A DNA stretch of 64,000 nucleotides, from positions 3,031,019 to 3,095,018 of the forward strand of contig NZ_CP011930.1 in the NCBI RefSeq assembly GCF_001040945.1. The letters run 5' to 3'. This DNA is from Herbaspirillum seropedicae. Its GTDB lineage: Bacteria > Pseudomonadota > Gammaproteobacteria > Burkholderiales > Burkholderiaceae_D. Below are positions 35,797 to 43,093 of this stretch, piece after piece (within the stretch, counting starts at the first letter, position 1; the number at the start of each line of letters is the position of its first letter). The translations under genes and the position numbers were made by a program. The notes beneath the pieces are model-generated. The model saw only the letters and a program-made list of their open reading frames with translations, ran no database searches and had not been told where the DNA came from.

Positions 35797-36465
35797 ATGG
35801 ATACGCCAAAAACCCGCGCTGAAGCGCTCCGCGAGTCAATCGAAGAACTTATCGCTGTCAGCAAGCTGTCGCCCGGCCAGCACCTGGATGAGACATCGCT
35901 GGCCGAGGAATTCGGTGTCTCGCGCACCCCCATCCGCGAGGCGCTGATCCAGCTGGCCTCGATGGGCATCGTCGAGATGCGCCCGCGCCGGGGCGCCATC
36001 GTGGCCGAGATCGGCCCGCAACAGCTCATTGAAATGTTTGAAGTGATGGCCGAGTTCGAGGCCATGTGCGGCCGCCTGGCGGCGCGCCGGATGACGCCGG
36101 CCGAGCATGCCGAGCTGCTGGCGGCGCACCAGGCCTGCCAGGCGGCGCGCGACGCCAATGATCCGGATGCCTATTTCTATCTCAACGAAGCCTTCCACGA
36201 CCATATCTACGCTGGCAGCCACAATGGCTTCCTGGCCGATCAGGCGCGCGCCCTGCACCGCCGCCTGCGGCCCTATCGGCGACTGCAGCTGCGGGTGCGG
36301 GACAGGCTCAAGAGCTCCTTCGACGAACACCAGGCAGTGGTCGACGCCATCATCTCCGGCGACGCCGAGAAGACCGTGGACCTGCTGCGCGAGCACATCA
36401 TGATCCAGGGGCAGCGCTTTGCCGACCTGGTGGCCTCGCTGCATCAGCTGAAATCGGCCGCCTAA
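35797..36465 (+). CDS. GntR family (FadR/FCD) transcriptional regulator, probable malonate repressor
   Basis: A 222-aa regulator. The N-terminal winged helix reads LDETSLAEEFGVSRTPIREA; the C-terminal FCD ligand domain holds the metal-binding His/Asp pattern (LNEAFHDHIYAGSHNGFL and the later LREHIMIQGQRF). It is divergent from dctPQM-mdc, and its likely operator lies between the two. MdcY and MatR regulators of malonate genes have this family and layout, so malonate or malonyl-CoA is the probable effector. The ATG at 35797 follows AGAGGC; ATG 35773 and TTG 35734 have no ribosome site. Confidence 0.88.
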   Translation: MDTPKTRAEALRESIEELIAVSKLSPGQHLDETSLAEEFGVSRTPIREALIQLASMGIVEMRPRRGAIVAEIGPQQLIEMFEVMAEFEAMCGRLAARRMTPAEHAELLAAHQACQAARDANDPDAYFYLNEAFHDHIYAGSHNGFLADQARALHRRLRPYRRLQLRVRDRLKSSFDEHQAVVDAIISGDAEKTVDLLREHIMIQGQRFADLVASLHQLKSAA

Positions 36466-36476
36466 GGCGGCCACTC

Positions 36477-37376
36477 TCAAAGATTGCGTTCACTGCTGAA
36501 GTGACGTTCGCTGCCATCGAGCGGATCGATGAAGAACAGTGACCGGGCCAGCAGCTTGAGCGGCTTGTCCAGGTCATCGGCCACGCCGACCGGCACCGCC
36601 TCCGGATAGAACAGGTCATTGAGGATGGGGATGCCCAGCGCAGCCATGTGTACCCGCAACTGGTGACGCCGCCCGGTGACCGGTTCCAGCCGGTACAGGC
36701 CCAGCGCGCCACGAGCCTCGATGAGCGAGATATGGGTCTCGGAATTGGGCGCGCCCTCGGCTTCATGCATCTTGAAGAACTGCTCGGGAATCTCCTCCAC
36801 CCGGCTGCGATGCACGCGCGGCAGCTCGAGATCGCTGCGCAGCGGGGCAATGGCTTCATAGACCTTGAACATGGCGCGCTGCTGGAACATCGACTGGTAC
36901 TTGCCACGGCTGGCCGGCTGGTGGGAGAAGACGATCACCCCGGCCGTCTCGCGGTCCAGGCGGTGGATGGGCACCAGGTCTTGCAGGCCGGTGGCTTTCT
37001 TCAGGCGCACCAGCAGCGTCTCCTGCACGAAGCGCCCGGTCGGGATCACCGGCAGGAAGTGCGGTTTGTCGGCCACCAGCAGGTGATCATCCAGATGCAG
37101 GATCTTCTCTTCCACGGGTATGCGCGCTTCGCCCTGCGGCAGTTCGCGATAGTAGAAGATGCAGTCGCCGCTGCGGTAGGGCGTATCAGGCTGCAACGCT
37201 TCCCCATGCTGGTTGCGCACTTCTCCACGCAGCAGGCGTTCGCGCCAGACCGGCTCCGGCACGGCGGTAAAGCGCTCGGCCAGGAAAGACAGCATAGTGC
37301 GCCATGGCCCCGGCTGCAGCCACAGATAGCTGGGTGACAGCCCCTCGCGCATGGGCAGGGTCGGGGTCGGCCTCAT
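36477..37376 (-). CDS. RluA-type pseudouridine synthase
   Basis: A 299-aa RNA-modifying enzyme. The catalytic motif HRLDRETAGVIVFS carries the essential Asp, and RHQLRVHMAALGIPILND is the conserved C-terminal segment. An N-terminal stretch resembles an S4-like region (LLRGEVRNQHGEAL). The target RNA is unknown; similar stand-alone enzymes modify rRNA. The ATG at 37376 overlaps the hipA stop as ATGA; a longer frame of 69 Arg/Pro-rich residues would run inside hipA and is rejected. Confidence 0.9.
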   Translation of the reverse strand: MRPTPTLPMREGLSPSYLWLQPGPWRTMLSFLAERFTAVPEPVWRERLLRGEVRNQHGEALQPDTPYRSGDCIFYYRELPQGEARIPVEEKILHLDDHLLVADKPHFLPVIPTGRFVQETLLVRLKKATGLQDLVPIHRLDRETAGVIVFSHQPASRGKYQSMFQQRAMFKVYEAIAPLRSDLELPRVHRSRVEEIPEQFFKMHEAEGAPNSETHISLIEARGALGLYRLEPVTGRRHQLRVHMAALGIPILNDLFYPEAVPVGVADDLDKPLKLLARSLFFIDPLDGSERHFSSERNL

Positions 37377-38713
37377 GCGCCCTCCCCGCCGGCGGTGGCA
37401 GCTTTGCGGGCGGCGCGGCGACGCCAGGCGAGTACGCTGGCGTTGGCGTCCAGGTGACTCAGCAGCCGCGTGCGCTGGGCGTCGGTCAATGGCAGGCTGG
37501 CGATCAAGGCCGGCCATTGCGTCATGGCGCGCTCCACCGTGTCCACCAGGACGGCCTGCAACTTCGGTTCCGGGATGCGCCACAGATTGGCCAATTGGCG
37601 CAGGATGGCGGGGGTGAGCAATTGCTTGCCCTTCTGGCCCGGCACGAAGGCCAGGGCATGGCCATCACCGCCCACATAGGCGGCGTAGGCCACGATGTCA
37701 TAGGCCGGCGACAAGGCGGCGGCCTGGGGCGTGTGATAGAGCAGGCTGAAGTTCTTCAGATGGGCGTCGAAATTGCCGAGCAGCTCGTTGACCTTGATCC
37801 GCCGCAGCAATTCATACACATCCTCCACCCCGCGCGTACTGCGTTCCAGCAGCACTACCCCGATGGCGGCATAGCTGCCCACATACTTGGCTCCTGGCGC
37901 GGTGCCGGTGACCTGGGCGAAATCCTCCATGTGCAGCCGGCCCGTGGGCGTGGGCGCGTCGCGGTCGAAACGTTGCACCAGCAGAAAGCGGCTGGCGTCA
38001 TTGCGCAAGCCGAACGGCAGATGCTCCGCAATGGCTGAGAGCGGCTCCAGGCTGAAGCGGCAGGTATGGACACCCGCCGCCGCCGCCAGCGTGAGCGAGG
38101 AAAATTCGACCTGCGGCATGTTGGGATAATCGGTGGCCGGCAGCTTGGCGATGAAGTGGCTGCCGTGGCTGTCCTTGGAACGCATGACGTAGCGTCCTCC
38201 CGCTTCCCTGACCAGGGCCAGCTTGGGCTGCACCCCCGAGAGTGATTCCCCGCCCGGCACCGGCAACTGGCCCGAACTCATCTCGTAGCTGTCATGTCCC
38301 TGGCCCAGCAGGCGCCCCAGTCCACGTTCATCGAGCTCTTCGGCGCTGGCCGAGACATCGCCGGGCAAGTCGCGCCCGCAATAGGCCAGCAGGCCGAATT
38401 CATCATCCGGCGCCAGGCCTGCGCGCTGCACCAGATGCTTGCGCAGTTGCCCTTCCGGCAACAGGTTCTGGAAGAACGGTGGCAAGCCGCCGCGACCATC
38501 ACCCCGGTTGGCCGCCAGGGTAGGATCGAGCAACTGGGCGCGAGTGCGTTCTTCGGTAGAGGCGCTGTAGAGCTGGGACAGGACGGGCCGTTGCGGACCT
38601 TGCAGGGCATAGGCGTCATCGAAACGGAAATAGCAACGTCCATCGTCGAGGGCAAACAGCGAACCGACCTCGGTCTGGCCCAGGCGTATGCGCAGGGAAC
38701 GCAACATGCTCAT
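37373..38713 (-). CDS. HipA family serine/threonine kinase (toxin-like)
   Basis: A 446-aa protein with the full HipA layout: couple_hipA domain (RIRLGQTEVGSLFALDDG), glycine-rich loop LSGVQPKLAL, FLLVQRFDRD, the catalytic loop NELLGNFDAHLKNFSLL and the LSPAYDIVA metal segment. E. coli HipA phosphorylates GltX and causes persistence; the target here is unknown. Active-site residues look intact. The ATG overlaps hipB (ATGA) and its stop overlaps the pseudouridine synthase gene (ATGA), so three genes are coupled. Confidence 0.92.
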   Translation of the reverse strand: MSMLRSLRIRLGQTEVGSLFALDDGRCYFRFDDAYALQGPQRPVLSQLYSASTEERTRAQLLDPTLAANRGDGRGGLPPFFQNLLPEGQLRKHLVQRAGLAPDDEFGLLAYCGRDLPGDVSASAEELDERGLGRLLGQGHDSYEMSSGQLPVPGGESLSGVQPKLALVREAGGRYVMRSKDSHGSHFIAKLPATDYPNMPQVEFSSLTLAAAAGVHTCRFSLEPLSAIAEHLPFGLRNDASRFLLVQRFDRDAPTPTGRLHMEDFAQVTGTAPGAKYVGSYAAIGVVLLERSTRGVEDVYELLRRIKVNELLGNFDAHLKNFSLLYHTPQAAALSPAYDIVAYAAYVGGDGHALAFVPGQKGKQLLTPAILRQLANLWRIPEPKLQAVLVDTVERAMTQWPALIASLPLTDAQRTRLLSHLDANASVLAWRRRAARKAATAGGEGA

Positions 38714-39012
38714 GGCCGGCCTCCCTCACCCATCAGCGCTTGCAGGCGCTCACCCAGCTCGGTCTGCCCGCCTGCGCCCTGGCTGTCGGCCGCACGCAAG
38801 GCTGCGGCCTGGCGCGGCAGCACCAGCAGGTCCAGCTCCAGTTCGCTGCACAGGGCCAGCAGCTTGACCAGTTCGGTATTGCCGCGCCCGGTTTCCAGCG
38901 CCAGCAAGGTATTGCGATGCATGCCGGCGCGTTCGGCCAGCTCGACAGCCGTCAGTCCGCGCGCCTTGCGGGCGCTGCGGATGCGTTGGCCGATGTCTTG
39001 CAGATTGGTCAT
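38710..39012 (-). CDS. HipB-like HTH antitoxin/regulator
   Basis: A 100-aa XRE-type DNA-binding protein. The helix-turn-helix is in IRSARKARGLTAVELAERAG followed by MHRNTLLALETGRG; the C-terminus is a Gly/Glu/Gln-rich tail. It should neutralise HipA and repress the operon. The ATG at 39012 lies inside one of the ATTGGTCAT repeats, and a TTG six codons upstream is a possible alternative. Confidence 0.88.
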   Translation of the reverse strand: MTNLQDIGQRIRSARKARGLTAVELAERAGMHRNTLLALETGRGNTELVKLLALCSELELDLLVLPRQAAALRAADSQGAGGQTELGERLQALMGEGGRP

Positions 39013-39119
39013 GGAAGAGGTGAAGTCCAATAAAAAAGGCTTTTTGAATATATACCATTCTATTGGTCATTCGCCTTAACGCAAGTACATTTAATTATTC
39101 AAATTGAATTAAGACCAAT
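39004..39119. promoter_or_regulatory. Three ATTGGTC sites in the hipB promoter region
   Basis: ATTGGTCAT occurs at 39004-39012 (over the hipB start) and again at 39062-39070; an inverted copy GACCAAT is at 39113-39119. The spacings are 58 and about 50 bases, near five helical turns, within AT-rich promoter DNA. Repeated sites like these are typical of autoregulated hipB operators, though the sequence differs from the E. coli TATCC-type operator. Confidence 0.5.
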
Positions 39120-39147
39120 TAATTATGCTTTTTATGGAATAGGGACG

Positions 39148-39181
39148 AAAAAAATCGCAGTCCGAAGACTGCGATTTTCAA
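39148..39181 (-). terminator. Rho-independent terminator of the YjfB-like gene
   Basis: A perfect 12-bp stem AAAATCGCAGTC/GACTGCGATTTT with a four-base loop; the minus strand continues as TTTTTTT. It lies 20 bases after the stop. Confidence 0.93.
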
Positions 39182-39197
39182 AAGCCTGTGACAGCAC

Positions 39198-39386
39198 TCA
39201 AGCGGTCGTATTGACGTTGCGGCCGATATTGGGATTGGCCGGCACGGGCGGCAAGGCCTGCAACACGCCGACGACAGCCGCCGCCTGGGTATTGAGCGCC
39301 TTCTTCAGCATCAGGATATTGACCTGGTCCGAAGTCTGCGCTGTTGCCATGCTGGTGGCCAGCGATGCGATCTGATTGACATCCAT
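39198..39386 (-). CDS. YjfB family protein (putative motility-associated), 62 aa
   Basis: A 62-aa protein matching the YjfB family (putative motility protein). It starts MDVNQIASLATSMATAQTSD, has a central hydrophobic helix ending VVGVLQAL, and a C-terminal NPNIGRNVNTTA in place of the usual HLGxxID-type ending. The ATG at 39386 has AAAAGGAG upstream, and a strong terminator follows, so it is a single-gene unit. Its function is unknown. Confidence 0.85.
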   Translation of the reverse strand: MDVNQIASLATSMATAQTSDQVNILMLKKALNTQAAAVVGVLQALPPVPANPNIGRNVNTTA

Positions 39387-39599
39387 GGACAGCTCCTTTT
39401 GAGGGAAACCGGCTGACAGGATTAATCGGCCGGTACACAGCGTTACGGCAGGATGTCGGGTTTCTTTACAGTGATCAAGACATTTCTTGCTATTCACTTA
39501 CAGGCTCTCTTCTGTTGAGCAAGTAGAAATTTCTCTAAAACAACTTCTCTATTTGAGGCGCGACAGCGAGCCTTACCTGAACAGGTATAACCTGCTAGC

Positions 39600-39986
39600 A
39601 TGCACGGTAAAGAAAAACCACTTGAATGGATAGGTAGCAGCTACAAGGACCTCATGGCACTGCCATCAGCCATTCGTCAGCGCTTTGGTTATGCCCTATC
39701 GTTGGCACAACTGGGAGATCGCGACGACGCAGCCAAAGTTCTAAGAGGATTTGGAGACGCAGGCGTGCTGGAAATCATTGAGGATGAGGCCAGCGGCACC
39801 TATCGGGCGGTGTACGTGATCAGGTTCGAAGAGGCGGTCTTCGTCCTCCATTGCTTCCAGAAGAAAAGCAAGCACGGTATTGCCACCCCGAAAACCGACA
39901 TCGATATCATACGGACACGGCTGAAAGTCGCCGCCGCACGCGCAGAGGAGCTAAGACATGCACGACATGCAAAGAAGAACCATTGA
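39600..39986 (+). CDS. RelE/ParE-superfamily toxin, HigB/Gp49-like
   Basis: A 128-aa basic protein of the Gp49-like HigB group, which act as ribosome-dependent mRNA interferases. The signature blocks are LEWIGSSYKDLMALPSAIRQ, GDAGVLEIIEDEASGTYRAV, and VFVLHCFQKKSKHGIATPKT, followed by a Lys/Arg-rich C-terminal helix. The toxin gene comes first and the antitoxin second, as in higBA. It overlaps the antitoxin by 29 bases. No clear ribosome site is seen before its ATG, which may limit toxin output. Confidence 0.85.
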   Translation: MHGKEKPLEWIGSSYKDLMALPSAIRQRFGYALSLAQLGDRDDAAKVLRGFGDAGVLEIIEDEASGTYRAVYVIRFEEAVFVLHCFQKKSKHGIATPKTDIDIIRTRLKVAAARAEELRHARHAKKNH

Positions 39987-40302
39987 CGACACCCCTATCT
40001 TGCGCAGTTCAGACAATGTCTTCGCCGACCTCGGTCTGCCCGATGCGGACAAGCTCAAAATCAAGACTGCCCTGGTGGTTGAAATCCGCAAAGCCTTACG
40101 TACACTCGGACTCACCCAACAGGCCGCAGCCAAGCGCATGGGGATCTCCCAACCCAAGGTGTCAGGCATGATGCGTGGCGATTTCAGCAATCTGTCGGAA
40201 CGCAAGCTGATGGATTGCCTGAACCGACTGGGCTATGACATCGAGATCAAATTGCATCCGACCAGCGCTGTTCAGGGTCACCTGACATTGACGGTGGCGT
40301 GA
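39958..40302 (+). CDS. XRE family antitoxin, HigA-like
   Basis: A 114-aa antitoxin. The helix-turn-helix is in LGLTQQAAAKRMGISQPKVS; the C-terminal KLMDCLNRLGYDIEIKLHPT is characteristic of HigA partners of Gp49-type toxins. GAGGAG precedes the ATG, a far better ribosome site than the toxin's, which would favour antitoxin production. It probably binds the promoter in front of the toxin gene. Confidence 0.87.
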   Translation: MHDMQRRTIDDTPILRSSDNVFADLGLPDADKLKIKTALVVEIRKALRTLGLTQQAAAKRMGISQPKVSGMMRGDFSNLSERKLMDCLNRLGYDIEIKLHPTSAVQGHLTLTVA

Positions 40303-40381
40303 GCCAGCATGAGCGGCCAAGAGCGTCTTTATTGAACACTGGGGCATCCGGCCGGCGTTACGCCATGCCGTTGTGCTAAAA

Positions 40382-40570
40382 CTAGACAATGGTATTGATG
40401 ATCCGCCCGATATTCACATTCCCCGGCAACCGCGCCACCACCGTGGCCGCGCCGACCACCTCGTCCACGGTCGTCTTGGCGATCTTGCCCAGGTCGATGC
40501 CCACCGCATGCGCCGCCTTGTCCGCCAGCCAGGCTGTTGCCACTCCGCTGGCAATCGTTGCCATTTCCAT
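40382..40570 (-). CDS. 62-aa protein of unknown function, similar in plan to the YjfB-like protein
   Basis: No family was recognised with certainty. The protein begins MEMATIASGVATAW, has a helical middle, and ends LPGNVNIGRIINTIV. It has the same length (62 aa) and a similar NxNIGRxxNT C-terminal motif as the YjfB-like protein on the other side of the toxin-antitoxin pair. The ATG at 40570 has GGGAGCTC upstream; a second ATG two codons later is possible. No terminator was found. Confidence 0.65.
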   Translation of the reverse strand: MEMATIASGVATAWLADKAAHAVGIDLGKIAKTTVDEVVGAATVVARLPGNVNIGRIINTIV

Positions 40571-40752
40571 ATGAGCTCCCTCTGTGAAGTGCAGCCGGAC
40601 CAAGGCGCCGGCATTCATCCATGTTTCCGCTTTCCCCCATCCTTGGGTCAAGCGCCTTTACGACATGGATGATTGTGTTAGCGGCAGCACGGTCGCGGCC
40701 TTAACCGTGGTTGGCCTTTCCTTACCCGCTTTTGCACTTGTAAACGCCGACC

Positions 40753-41589
40753 TCAGCGTGGCGGGGACGACGTCAGGGGAGACAACTGTTCATACACCGA
40801 GCTGGCGATGCGCGAGAGCTCGGCGCGGGCGATGCCGCCAGAAAGCGCATAACCGAACTGGCCATCGATCCAGTAGAAGACGTTGACCTTGCCTTCCTGG
40901 GCGAAGCGAAAGCCGGTTTCTCGGTTCTGCACCTGCTCATGCGAGACATACAGGGTCAGCCGCTGGCCCGCGGCGTCCTGGTACATGAATTGCGCCACCG
41001 GCCCGCTCTGGCCTGGCAGCAGGCGGCCACCGATCAGGTCGTAGCCCAGCGGGGCCAGCTTGGGGGCACGCAGGCTGGTTCCCAGGCGACGCGACAGCCA
41101 GGTCACCAGCGCCTGTTCCTGGTCCGCGCCGACTTCGACCGGACGGCGCAGGTCGACGCTGAATACCGCATGCGCCACCGCAGCCTGGCGCGCCAGCACC
41201 AGCGGCGCCTGCACACGGGCGTGTCGGCCATCGTCGCCAATATCATGCAGATACCAGCCCCCGACGCCACTGGCCATGCTCAACAGCAGCATGGCTGCCA
41301 TGCGCCACCAGCGCGCTGCGTTGGCCGCAGGCGCGCGGGGCTGCTCCTGGTGGTTCGCCCCGGCCAGCACCGCCGCGGCCAGCCTGGGCGGCAAAGCCTC
41401 TTCGAGCACCGGGTCGAAGTGCGCATGCAGGGCGCGCTTCTGCCAGCGCCAGTCACGCACTTGCTCGGCCGCCTCGGCCTGGGTGGGGTCTTGCTCCAGC
41501 CAGGCGGCGATCTCGCTGGCGCGCGCGGCCGGCAACTGGCCGTCGGCAAAGGCGTGCAGATCTTCTTCAGGGATGGCCGGGGTCTTCAT
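40753..41589 (-). CDS. Anti-sigma factor, transmembrane
   Basis: A 278-aa regulator of the adjacent ECF sigma factor. The N-terminal cytoplasmic part (EEDLHAFADGQLPAARASEI) is an RsiW/ZAS-like anti-sigma domain. One membrane helix lies at about 94-114 (WWRMAAMLLLSMASGVGGWY), and a periplasmic domain follows with a patterned beta structure and a FYWIDGQFGYALSGG segment. The zinc-binding HxxxCxxC motif of classic ZAS proteins is absent. The ATG overlaps the sigma gene stop (ATGA). Confidence 0.88.
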   Translation of the reverse strand: MKTPAIPEEDLHAFADGQLPAARASEIAAWLEQDPTQAEAAEQVRDWRWQKRALHAHFDPVLEEALPPRLAAAVLAGANHQEQPRAPAANAARWWRMAAMLLLSMASGVGGWYLHDIGDDGRHARVQAPLVLARQAAVAHAVFSVDLRRPVEVGADQEQALVTWLSRRLGTSLRAPKLAPLGYDLIGGRLLPGQSGPVAQFMYQDAAGQRLTLYVSHEQVQNRETGFRFAQEGKVNVFYWIDGQFGYALSGGIARAELSRIASSVYEQLSPLTSSPPR

Positions 41590-42140
41590 TTCACCACCTT
41601 CAAACTGGAACCGGGCGAGCTCTCGCCCTGCCCTTGCATCACGCGCCGCAGCCGCTCGCGGGCGCGCGACAGGCGTGACATGACGGTGCCGGTCGGAATG
41701 CCCAGCGTGACCGCCACTTCTTCGTAACGCATCTCTTCGAGCACCACCAGCAGCAGCACTTCGCGCTGCTCGGGCGGCAACAGCTGCAGGGCGGTTTCCA
41801 GGTCCAGCAAGACCCCCGGATCCAGCGCGACCTGGGCCTGGTCGATCTCGCCGTACTCGTCCAGCGCGACGGTCGCGGGCGATGCGCGCCGACGGGCATC
41901 GGCGTGCAGGTTGTGCATGATGGAGAACAGCCAGGGCCGCATGGGACTACCGCGCTGCCAGCTATCCAGCTTCTGCCAGGCGCGTTCCAGGGTGTCCTGC
42001 ACCAGGTCGTCGGCGGCCTCGCGTGCACCGGTCAGCGCCCGGGCATAGCGGCGCAGACGCGGCAGGCAGGCGAGCATGGCTTGCTCGTCGGCCTGCCGCT
42101 CACGCTGCTGGCGTTGCTGCCGGGCCTGGCGTGTGAACAT
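41586..42140 (-). CDS. ECF RNA polymerase sigma factor
   Basis: A 184-aa group IV sigma factor. Region 2 includes RYARALTGAREAADDLVQDT and the RPWLFSIMHNLHADARRR segment; region 4 has LPPEQREVLLLVVLEEMRYE and the helix-turn-helix IPTGTVMSRLSRARERL. It is coupled by a 4-base overlap to its anti-sigma factor and follows the secreted-repeat gene by 23 bases. The regulon may include its own cluster; no promoter motif was tested. Confidence 0.93.
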   Translation of the reverse strand: MFTRQARQQRQQRERQADEQAMLACLPRLRRYARALTGAREAADDLVQDTLERAWQKLDSWQRGSPMRPWLFSIMHNLHADARRRASPATVALDEYGEIDQAQVALDPGVLLDLETALQLLPPEQREVLLLVVLEEMRYEEVAVTLGIPTGTVMSRLSRARERLRRVMQGQGESSPGSSLKVVK

Positions 42141-42163
42141 GGCGGGTCTCTGGACGGATCGGA

Positions 42164-42535
42164 TCAGGGCTTGACGACGTGCCAGACATCCTTGAAGTTG
42201 TCGCCGGCACGGTCACCCGGCTTCTTGTCCTGCTCGTACAGGTACAGCGGCTTGCCCTGGTAGGCCAGCTGGGCGCTGCCGTCGTCGCGGGTCACCGTGG
42301 AGTACGGGGCGGCGGGGCTGCCCATGGGGGCGACCGGCGGCCACAGCTTGGCGCAGGGGCCGTTGCAGACGCTCTTGCCATTGTTGGGGGTGTCCTTGTC
42401 AAAGGTGTAGACGGTCATGCCGTGGGCGTCCACCAGGATGCCGTCCATGGCCTTCACGCCAGCGCCCTGGGCCAGCGCGGTGACGGATGCCGAGGCGCAA
42501 GCCAGGGCCAGCAGGGAGGTTGCGAGCAGTCTCAT
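42164..42535 (-). CDS. Secreted repeat protein (COG4315/PF03640-like)
   Basis: A 123-aa exported protein. The signal peptide (LLATSLLALACASASVTALA) is followed by two copies of the secreted-repeat unit: GMTVYTFDKDTPNNGKSVCN with CNGPCAKLWPPV, and GKPLYLYEQDKKPGDRAGD. This family is periplasmic or extracellular, of unknown function, and often linked to ECF sigma genes. The cysteines in CNGPC may form a disulphide. Confidence 0.88.
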   Translation of the reverse strand: MRLLATSLLALACASASVTALAQGAGVKAMDGILVDAHGMTVYTFDKDTPNNGKSVCNGPCAKLWPPVAPMGSPAAPYSTVTRDDGSAQLAYQGKPLYLYEQDKKPGDRAGDNFKDVWHVVKP

Positions 42536-42647
42536 GTGATTTCCTTTTTCATGGTCGGGTTGCGCGGTGTGCCATACCCATGCCAGCGTATACGTCAGCC
42601 AGCCCGGCTTTATTCCAGCCGCCTGAAAAAAAACTTGCCATGCCTGG

Positions 42648-43082
42648 CTAGCGGGTCACGGTGTCGCGCTGCATCGGTGCCAGGAGCGCCAGCAGGCGGT
42701 TCTGGGTGCGGAAAGGGATACCGTTCTTGTCCATGGCCTGCTGCAGATCCTCGACCAGGGCGTTGAAATCGGCATTGGTCAGCTTGAGCCCCTGGTGGAC
42801 CTCCTTCATGGGGTCGCCCGTATAGGTGCAGGGACCGCCGCTGAGCATGCAGAATTGTTCCACCAGCATGTCTTCCACCCGCTTCAGGTTGGAATGGTCG
42901 AAAGTATGCCGGATGCGCGCATCGGCCAGCATGTTGGCCATGAAATCATGCACGGTCTGGCGGATCACCGGCAGGCCGCCCAGGTCGGCAAAGAGGGTAT
43001 CGGCGGCGTGCGCGGGCGGGGCCCACAGGCTCACGGCCAGCGCTGCCACGGCCAGGGCTTGCGGCAGGGTGCGGGGTGTCAT
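42648..43082 (-). CDS. Group 1 truncated haemoglobin with signal peptide
   Basis: A 144-aa protein. Residues 1-26 form a signal peptide ending AHA, so the globin should be periplasmic. The truncated-globin fold is seen in LFADLGGLPVIRQTVHDFM, the F-helix region MKEVHQGLKLTNADF with the likely haem-proximal His, and the final helix LLALLAPMQRD. Two cysteines (FCMLSGGPCTYTGD) sit in the CD/E loop. Truncated globins bind oxygen or NO; export is unusual and fits redox or NO sensing at the envelope. Confidence 0.9.
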   Translation of the reverse strand: MTPRTLPQALAVAALAVSLWAPPAHAADTLFADLGGLPVIRQTVHDFMANMLADARIRHTFDHSNLKRVEDMLVEQFCMLSGGPCTYTGDPMKEVHQGLKLTNADFNALVEDLQQAMDKNGIPFRTQNRLLALLAPMQRDTVTR

Positions 43083-43093
43083 GGGAAGGCTCC

